Shown: positions 1 through 4,300 of the stretch, piece after piece
How positions within the stretch are numbered: the stretch's first letter is position 1
Layout: each line of letters opens with the position of its first letter
From: Lunatibacter sp038209145
GTDB lineage: Bacteria; Bacteroidota; Bacteroidia; Cytophagales; Cyclobacteriaceae
Length of the DNA stretch: 9,518 nucleotides
Reading direction: 5' to 3'
Assembly: GCA_038209145.1 (NCBI GenBank)
Contig: JBBQXZ010000180.1
Coordinates: 1-9,518, forward strand
Program-made: the position numbers and the translations under genes
The notes under the pieces: model-generated
What the model saw: only the letters and a program-made list of their open reading frames with translations
Told to the model about the DNA's origin: nothing
Database searches by the model: none

Positions 1-240
1 TTTTGAGTCGGCTTTGTCTGATTTGCCGCGCCTGATCCCAAGCGACTTTTTCAGCTCCAAACCGGGGAGTACCGTAAAGGGGAAATTGTGGCCGTTCAGG
101 AAAGAGATCAAAAGCTCGCTGTAAAGTCCGGTGTGCTCCAGACCAAACAGCATCTCATCATGGGTCACCTGTCCCAAAATTTCCATGAGCCATTCGGCCA
201 TGGCTTCAAAGCCTTCCAGGTCACTGAAAACACCCTGTAT
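1..240 (-). pseudogene. IS110-family transposase, N-terminally truncated fragment, continues past left edge
   Basis: Reading the minus strand from 240 to 1 gives 80 open codons that match the end of the RuvC-like DEDD domain of IS110 transposases. Visible are a 'SDLEGF' segment, 'LEHTGLYSELL' (the Glu of DEDD), 'PGLELKKSLG' and the signature 'RRGKSDKADSK' carrying the last two Asp residues. The frame is closed just upstream by a TGA at 241-243. The first roughly 50 residues, with the first catalytic Asp (normally in a 'GIDVSK'-like motif), are not found in any frame nearby, so the copy is 5'-truncated and cannot be active as it stands. The C-terminal serine-containing domain would lie beyond position 1. 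In IS110 elements proper the guide (bridge) RNA is encoded upstream of the transposase; that part is missing here. Family identity is firm; the exact breakpoint is approximate. Confidence 0.85.
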
Positions 241-378
241 TCATCGGAACAGGCTCCATGTGTCTCCTGCATAATAGGCGAAGTGGTACTCACCGGCATA
301 AAGTAGTCGAACTATACGTCTATCGGCGTTTCGTTATTCACAGAGGTATCAAAATACCCATTCTCCGAAACATGCTTA

Positions 379-586
379 GCGGAAGGCAAGTATACAGGTT
401 TTCTTCCAAAACCTTGTGTTGATTGGCTGCGTTTTTAATAAGTATCTGCTTGCCGATTTGGTAATCCTAGAAGCAAATCCATAGGCAGACATCAGAAGTA
501 CCAATACCATCACGCATGTGGTGAAAAATGATACAATTTACGATGAAAATACGCTAGATGAAATCTTGCCACTCCGAGAAAGTTGA
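379..586 (+). pseudogene. Decayed C-terminal remnant of an imidazolonepropionase-like amidohydrolase
   Basis: The plus-strand frame from 422 to 586 reads 'IGCVFNKYLLADLVILEANP', an in-frame TAG at 482-484, then 'ADIRSTNTITHVVKNDTIY' and '...DENTLDEILP', ending at TGA 584-586. This is the typical tail of exported metal-dependent amidohydrolases (Amidohydro_1, imidazolonepropionase-like): an 'IGSI..GKLADLVILDANPL.DIRNT' strand followed by 'VVKNG.LYD..TLDEI.P'. A piece in another frame (379-405, 'AEGKYTGFL') resembles the preceding 'GAKYLG' motif, which implies a frameshift between about 405 and 422. The catalytic (beta/alpha)8 barrel with its metal ligands is absent, so only a relic remains. 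It is a different subfamily from the two Amidohydro_2 genes at 2505-4185. The C-terminal match is strong; the left boundary is uncertain. Confidence 0.72.
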
Positions 587-823
587 AGAGAAGTCCATGG
601 AATATCCCAGCACCCATGATGACAACTGGACAAAATGAATAATGCTCCAATTAAAGTATGAATAAGACGATTGTACTTCACAAAAGTTATTTGTGTTTTA
701 AGCCAGTAATCAACTTCCGAAAAATAATTTTTCAGTTCATTATCAATCGATTATATTTTGTTTATACTTCGTAATTGTTTATTAATTCAAATTAAAGTAT
801 AATGGCATCCAAATCACTTTAAA
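587..823. other. Non-coding AT-rich stretch upstream of the RDD gene
   Basis: No coding sequence is recognisable between the amidohydrolase remnant and the RDD gene. The stretch is strongly AT-rich towards its right end and presumably holds the promoter of the downstream pair. The nearest match to the Bacteroidota -7 element TAnnTTTG is 'TATATTTTG' at 752-760, which is one base too long and has no TTTG about 19 bases upstream, so I do not call it. The 11-base word AATTAAAGTAT occurs twice, at 649-659 and 790-800, the second about 24 bases before the RDD start. Confidence 0.5.
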
Positions 824-1186
824 ATGAGTCTCAAAAACAGGATTCTTAACTTTTTTATAGATACTGTGGTCTTTTTTTTGATTGCTGTTATTATCTTAAT
901 TTTGAATAATGACTTCTTCTCGACTGACTTGATAAAGCAAATACTCATGGTACTCTATTTTGTCAACTATTTCCTTTTTGAACATTTTCTTGGAATAACT
1001 CCCGGGAAATACCTGACTGGATATCGAGTTGCCGATAGTGATTCAGATGGCAAGCCTAATTTCTGGCAAGTGTTGGTGAGAACCTTGGGCAGAGTTATTC
1101 CGCTATATTTCTTGTCTTATTTCATCACAGGCAAAGGACTTCACGATCACATTTCAAATACATATCTAATCCAAAACAAAAAATGA
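824..1186 (+). CDS. RDD family membrane protein
   Basis: This 120-residue integral membrane protein fits the RDD family. Hydrophobic segments lie at about residues 9-27, 38-55 and 91-102. The family signature is present: Arg6 and Asp13 in the first helix, the 'GKYLTGYRV' motif at 61-69 after helix two, a 'VRTLGRVIPLYFLS' block at 85-98, and the final 'LHDHISNT' at 106-113 with the second conserved Asp (108). RDD proteins are small inner-membrane proteins of mostly unknown function; some are linked to ion or solute transport. The length is near the single-domain minimum. The ATG at 824 is preceded by an A-rich leader and no strong Shine-Dalgarno, usual for Bacteroidota. The stop overlaps the next start as ATGA, so it is probably translationally coupled to the lipoprotein gene. 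Confidence 0.88.
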   Translation: MSLKNRILNFFIDTVVFFLIAVIILILNNDFFSTDLIKQILMVLYFVNYFLFEHFLGITPGKYLTGYRVADSDSDGKPNFWQVLVRTLGRVIPLYFLSYFITGKGLHDHISNTYLIQNKK

Positions 1187-1413
1187 AAAAACTCAGTAGC
1201 ATTTTAGCAATCGCACTTCTTGTACTTTCTATGTCAGGCTGTGCTACCGTATTCGGAGGCAAAGTAACAGAATACCAGAGGACAAAGCCTGCCGATGGCG
1301 AACCTCAACGTGAAGTAAGAGTTGGCGCACTGATCGCTGACATCTTACTTTTCTTCCCTGGACTTATTGTGGATTTTGCTACTGGGGCAATATACAAGCC
1401 AGAAGGAAAATAA
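1183..1413 (+). CDS. Small predicted lipoprotein with a hydrophobic C-terminal segment
   Basis: This 76-residue protein starts with a lipoprotein signal peptide: Met-Lys-Lys, a hydrophobic core at residues 7-17, and a lipobox Met-Ser-Gly-Cys with Cys20 as the lipidated residue. The mature part begins 'CATVFGGK', resembling the start of YceK-like and other small 'CAT.F.G' lipoproteins. A polar stretch (28-45) follows, then a hydrophobic block at 47-68 containing 'LLFFPGLIVDFATGAIYKP'. That block is a motif I associate with small Bacteroidota and proteobacterial lipoproteins of unknown role; it may be membrane-associated. The start ATG overlaps the RDD stop by four bases, so the two form a unit, and a strong hairpin follows 15 bases after the stop. 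No function can be assigned. Confidence 0.82.
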   Translation: MKKLSSILAIALLVLSMSGCATVFGGKVTEYQRTKPADGEPQREVRVGALIADILLFFPGLIVDFATGAIYKPEGK

Positions 1414-1427
1414 ATAGTTAGATTCTC

Positions 1428-1464
1428 AAACAAAACCGACTTAGATCCCAAGTTGGTTTTGTTT
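1428..1464 (+). terminator. Hairpin terminator after the RDD-lipoprotein unit
   Basis: The arms AAACAAAACCGACTT (1428-1442) and AAGTTGGTTTTGTTT (1450-1464) pair over 15 positions with one G-T wobble around a 7-base loop (AGATCCC). The 3' arm ends in T-rich sequence and the 5' arm is A-rich, so the structure can terminate transcription in both directions. It closes the plus-strand pair and could also stop minus-strand transcription from the toxin-antitoxin remnant. Confidence 0.85.
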
Positions 1465-1503
1465 AATTTCACGTCAATATTTTGAACCGAACCTGCCCGA
1501 CTC

Positions 1504-1683
1504 TTATTCCTGGGGCGATCCCGATTCGGAAAAAGTTTCCAACTGCCGGGTTCTCCCCAAAATGGACTGTAAAACCCTTTTCGCCGATTTTAGGGATTTT
1601 TGAGAAAGAAAATCGTACATGGCTTCCAAATCGCCCAACGAATCATCTGTCCAGATTACCTGTGCTTTCTTAAACGGATGGAC
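1504..1683 (-). pseudogene. ParE/RelE-superfamily toxin remnant, truncated at both ends
   Basis: The minus-strand frame ending at TAA 1504-1506 reads 'VIWTDDSLGDLEAMYDFLSQ' and continues through 'KSAKRVLQSILGRTRQLETF' to 'SESGSPQE'. This is the N-terminal half of a ParE toxin: 'V.WT..A..DL..IYDFIA..S...A.R.V..I......LE.FP..G'. The family runs to about 95 residues, and the second half ('YR.L....Y.I.Y......V.I..V...R') is missing after the stop. No ATG or other usual start occurs in frame upstream of the match, so the start also seems lost. The frame overlaps the end of the antitoxin gene by about 28 bases. It is almost certainly inactive, because the catalytic or gyrase-binding C-terminal strands are absent. 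Confidence 0.8.
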
Positions 1684-1904
1684 TTGCTTTTGAAGTAAGT
1701 CTCCACTTCTTCTTGGCTTTGGTTCCTCCCATTTTTTATGTCGGCCTCCGATCGGTTTAATTTGGATTCCAGTTTTTCACCCATTCTCGCAAGGTAAGCC
1801 GGTTCCATTGAGGATTTACGCAGGGCATCTATTTTTTGGACCATGGCCTCATCTTGTCTGGTCAACCAGTTGATCAGTTCAATTTTTTTTACTGCTAGTT
1901 CCAT
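1656..1904 (-). CDS. Antitoxin of a ParE-type toxin-antitoxin module (orphaned)
   Basis: This 82-residue, charged, mainly helical protein has a core at residues 50-71 ('SEADIKNGRNQSQEEVETYF') typical of the Bacteroidota antitoxins encoded just ahead of ParE/RelE toxins. Its N-terminus, 'MELAVKKIELINWLTRQDEA', is also typical, with an amphipathic helix probably involved in dimerisation or DNA binding. The last residues, 'SIRLRKHR', are unusual and basic; they arise where the frame runs into the toxin sequence, which suggests a small indel at the junction. The partner toxin downstream is broken, so this is an intact antitoxin without its toxin. Such orphans may neutralise related toxins elsewhere or may simply be decaying. 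Recognition is by pattern; the exact family name is uncertain. Confidence 0.75.
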   Translation of the reverse strand: MELAVKKIELINWLTRQDEAMVQKIDALRKSSMEPAYLARMGEKLESKLNRSEADIKNGRNQSQEEVETYFKSKSIRLRKHR

Positions 1905-1954
1905 ACTTATCAGGATTTCAAGCTTTAAAGTTAACTGTTTTTCCTTTTAATTAT

Positions 1955-2232
1955 TTAACTGAAAGGATGATACATCTGAAAATTCGTCTGCAAAGCTTCC
2001 ACATTGCCCTGCCTGTACTTTCCGTCGCCGTCGGGTATTTGTGGCCTGTAAAGCCCTGGACGATGTGCAGGTCATTGTTCCGCCTCAGCAGGTTGGCTAT
2101 CAAGTTTTACCGTATCGCCAGTGGAATTACTATTACTACTCTGGTACGGTAAATATCAAATTTCCGCCGGATATGCTTGGTGATGTCTTCGGCTGTCATC
2201 GGTCTTTTTCCCTACCTGTAGATAAAAGCCCA
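1955..2232 (-). pseudogene. Decayed C-terminal part of a tyrosine recombinase
   Basis: Minus-strand reading from 2232 gives 'WAFIYR', TAG (2212-2214), 'GKRPMTAEDITKHIRRKF' and on to 'LAIR'. TAA (2107-2109) follows, then 'NLIANLLRRNNDLHIVQGF' and 'TGHKYPTATE'. A frameshift near 2017-2022 leads to 'YRQGNVEALQTNFQMYHPFS' and TAA at 1955-1957. This is the catalytic half of a XerC/XerD-like tyrosine recombinase of Bacteroidota type. 'AIR.(S)VIANLL' holds the second catalytic Arg, 'GHK' the His, and 'RYRQ' would hold the nucleophile Tyr, which now sits behind the frameshift. Two internal stops plus a frameshift make it a clear pseudogene. The N-terminal domain and first catalytic Arg were not found upstream. 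Its position directly ahead of the toxin-antitoxin remnant fits a decayed integron-like or integrative-element cassette. Confidence 0.78.
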
Positions 2233-2449
2233 GGCTCTAGGTATATCGTTGACGTTCAGTTACGGCTGGGTGTATTTTGCCTGCTCTATTCCCGGCCCAA
2301 GGTTAAAAGGATATAGTGAATACTACCCCCTGGCCATAGATAGGGCTATAAAAATGAAAGCTGATTTATCAAAATAATCCCTTAATTAAAATCCTCGTGT
2401 AATGCTGTTAAAATTAAGTGCCGTGATAAAAAAAATTAATCATTCAACC

Positions 2450-2477
2450 CATAAATGCTATTTCATAAATACTATTT
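2450..2477. repeat. Short tandem duplication, two 14-base copies
   Basis: CATAAATGCTATTT (2450-2463) is followed at once by CATAAATACTATTT (2464-2477), with one mismatch. It lies just downstream of the last gene of the minus-strand cluster. The surrounding non-coding stretch from 2233 to 2504 shows no gene, and no convincing hairpin terminator was found for the cluster. The repeat is probably replication slippage. Confidence 0.7.
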
Positions 2478-2504
2478 TATTGTAAATCTGATGATTCAAA
2501 GTGT

Positions 2505-3290
2505 TTAAAGTCCTAAAAACCTTATAATATTTCCTGCCTGCAAGTCCGCTTTGGTTGCCGCATCTGCCTCATCTTCCCGCAATGCTGCTATTCGAAGTGC
2601 GCCGGTCCGGTAGTCAAGAATTGGAGAATGAGTGCCAAAGCCAAACTTGTCTTTACCAAAAGTCTTGAGCATTTCTCCCAGATTGATAATATTTCTCCCA
2701 GAGGTATCGATAAATAAGTCCGTCTTTTTAAGTAATTCAACCTGCTCTTTTTCCAATTGCGTGCTTCCTGCCACATTCAGCACCATGAATTTCGCATCCG
2801 GAACGGCTTCGACTAGGGGCATTATATCGCTTAGTTTCCATTCATCCGTAATATCCAGCCAGGAACTTGGACGGCTGTCCACCATTCGGAGCGTAAGTCC
2901 GATGGGAAGCCCAATATCCCTGACCATTTTTACCAATTCTATGCACTCGGGATGGTCCAAGGTGTAGCGATGGTATTTTGGAAATATTCTTACCCCTTTC
3001 ATACCCAATCGGGTAGTACTTATCTTTAGGTCCTCTTTCCAACCAGAGTAGACAGGGTTGATGACCGCAAAAGGGATCAACCGATCTTTCCATTTCCGGC
3101 TTGTATTGATTTCATCATAGAGTTCCTGATTGGCCGCCTGGGTATCTTTATAAAAAATACCGTTAATATTCGTCAATACGGAAGCCGCTATTCCATGGGC
3201 ATCCATTCTTGTCACCAACTCTTTACAGGTGCTGTTTCGTACCTGACGGAAAGGCCAATGGCCAACATACGCATTGCTATCTATCCACAT
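2505..3290 (-). CDS. Amidohydrolase-fold (Amidohydro_2) protein lacking the metal ligands
   Basis: This 261-residue cytoplasmic-looking protein has no signal peptide and the sequence layout of the Amidohydro_2/COG2159 barrel: 'IDSNAYVGHWPFR' at 3-15, 'GMKGVRIFPKYHRYTL' at 96-111, 'GLPIGLTLRM' at 127-136, 'AKFMVLNVAG' at 166-175 and 'FGFGTHSPILDY' at 216-227. Against its neighbour, every metal ligand is changed. The HxH pair becomes Asn6 and Tyr8, the strand-five His becomes Arg135, the strand-six His becomes Asn172, and the final Asp lies at the Thr220-His221 position. I recall related Planctomycetes and Bacteroidota proteins with the same 'WPFR' and Asn pattern, so this looks like a conserved non-canonical branch rather than local decay. 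It may be metal-free, use another chemistry, or act as a partner subunit. The ATG at 3290 overlaps the upstream amidohydrolase by 14 bases, implying coupling and possibly a heteromer. Confidence 0.82.
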   Translation of the reverse strand: MWIDSNAYVGHWPFRQVRNSTCKELVTRMDAHGIAASVLTNINGIFYKDTQAANQELYDEINTSRKWKDRLIPFAVINPVYSGWKEDLKISTTRLGMKGVRIFPKYHRYTLDHPECIELVKMVRDIGLPIGLTLRMVDSRPSSWLDITDEWKLSDIMPLVEAVPDAKFMVLNVAGSTQLEKEQVELLKKTDLFIDTSGRNIINLGEMLKTFGKDKFGFGTHSPILDYRTGALRIAALREDEADAATKADLQAGNIIRFLGL

Positions 3291-4185
3291 GGTTGCCCGA
3301 CATTTTTAGTATATTATTGTAGTTTTCAAAAAAGAGCTTTTTTCTCTGGCTCTCGGTAAGGTCTGCGGCCAACACATGACCCACTCCCTGGTAAAAACTG
3401 TTGTCACAGCCAAAAAACATCCTGTCTTCTCCCACATATTCGAGGGCAAACGCAATAATATCTGCTTCATTGTTACTACCCGACACATCTACATATACAT
3501 TGGGATATGGTCTCACTGCTTTGCAGGCATCCAGCCAATCTCCTCCACCTCCAAGATGGGCCAGTTGAAACATGGCCTCCGGATACCGCTCGGCAGCAAT
3601 GACGAAATCCTCTGGTGTAGAAACATTCTCCGGCTCTCTCGCATCAAAAATAACCCTGGACTTGCCAATACCCACATGCATCAAAATGATCATTTTCATG
3701 TCGATGTATTTCTCGATTATTGGATAGAACAGCGGATCACTCAATTTGACATGGTTGTAAAGTTTTAAGCCGCACATGCCATGGTCCATACAACGCTTGA
3801 TTTCTTCCATGGCCTCCTTTGGATAAGCAGGATTGATGGTTGGCTGTCCAATAAATCTATTGGGAAACTTGGACACTACCCCAATTATCAGGTCGTTACA
3901 AGCAATGAATTCTTCGGGCAATCCCTTACTCCCGGGAGCCATGGGTCTGGAGATGACCATTTTCTCTATGCCCAGCCGATCAGCAAAATCCAGTTGAGTC
4001 TGAGGACTGTCATCAGTAAAATAAACATGGGCATGGGAATCGATTTTCCGGTATTTCATTACTTCTTTCAAGAGATCATTCTCTTTGATCGGCTTTTCTT
4101 TACCAGAAAAACCCACCAAATGCGCTCCTATTGCAATCCCTGAAACAGAGACTGCACCTGTTGAAAAAAACTTCCTTCTATTCAT
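3277..4185 (-). CDS. Tat-exported Amidohydro_2 family metal-dependent hydrolase
   Basis: The protein has 302 residues. The N-terminus 'MNRRKFFSTGAVSVSGIAIG' is a twin-arginine type signal (RRKFF, hydrophobic stretch 10-25), so the protein is probably exported folded with its metal. The barrel has the full canonical ligand set: HAH at 51-53, His170 in 'ILMHVG', His210 in 'QLAHLGG' and Asp261 in 'FFGCDN'. A conserved 'GLKLYNH' block sits at 139-145. Amidohydro_2 enzymes include decarboxylases, lactonases and amidases; the substrate cannot be read from the sequence. It follows the heparinase-like gene after a 115-base gap that carries a perfect palindrome, and overlaps the non-canonical amidohydrolase by 14 bases. 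The ATG at 4185 is preceded by 'GGGGAAATT', a possible weak ribosome-binding site, and gives the complete Tat motif. Confidence 0.88.
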   Translation of the reverse strand: MNRRKFFSTGAVSVSGIAIGAHLVGFSGKEKPIKENDLLKEVMKYRKIDSHAHVYFTDDSPQTQLDFADRLGIEKMVISRPMAPGSKGLPEEFIACNDLIIGVVSKFPNRFIGQPTINPAYPKEAMEEIKRCMDHGMCGLKLYNHVKLSDPLFYPIIEKYIDMKMIILMHVGIGKSRVIFDAREPENVSTPEDFVIAAERYPEAMFQLAHLGGGGDWLDACKAVRPYPNVYVDVSGSNNEADIIAFALEYVGEDRMFFGCDNSFYQGVGHVLAADLTESQRKKLFFENYNNILKMSGNHVDR

Positions 4186-4252
4186 AATTTCCCCACGATT
4201 CTTTAAAATAAAACTTTTTCGGCTGAATTCACACTATGATGATTACCTAAGC

Positions 4253-4270
4253 ATTTAATACGTATTAAAT
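4253..4270. promoter_or_regulatory. Perfect 18-base palindrome, candidate operator
   Basis: ATTTAATACGTATTAAAT reads identically on both strands and lies in the 115-base gap between the heparinase-like gene and the canonical amidohydrolase gene. A perfect 18-base dyad with a central CG fits an operator for a dimeric repressor; LacI-family sites have such a CG centre. It sits 67 bases ahead of the amidohydrolase start. No clear TAnnTTTG promoter element was found beside it, and no regulator gene lies in the window, so the role is inferred. A weak cruciform or attenuating role is an alternative. Confidence 0.45.
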
Positions 4271-4300
4271 TCATTTATAATTTTCGAATACGCAGTTATT

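Noticed and set aside
88..306. 72-codon plus-strand open frame
   Set aside because: It is antisense to the IS110 transposase fragment, which gives a clear family match on the other strand.
241..330. Minus-strand peptide '...LLYAGEYHFAYYAGDTWSLFR' ending at 241
   Set aside because: The frame is short, lies between the IS110 fragment and the amidohydrolase remnant, and I could not link it to any family or to the transposase N-terminus.
752..760. Bacteroidota-type -7 promoter element TATATTTTG upstream of the RDD gene
   Set aside because: Spacing inside the element is one base too long and no TTTG lies at the -33 position.
1482..1673. 63-codon plus-strand open frame
   Set aside because: It is antisense to the ParE toxin remnant and resembles no protein family.
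1967..2316. Two overlapping plus-strand open frames of 61 and 91 codons
   Set aside because: Both have unnatural composition and lie opposite the recognisable tyrosine recombinase remnant.
4186..4300. Hairpin terminator after the lyase gene
   Set aside because: Apart from the AT-rich palindrome there is no GC-containing stem followed by a T run, so an operator is the better reading.
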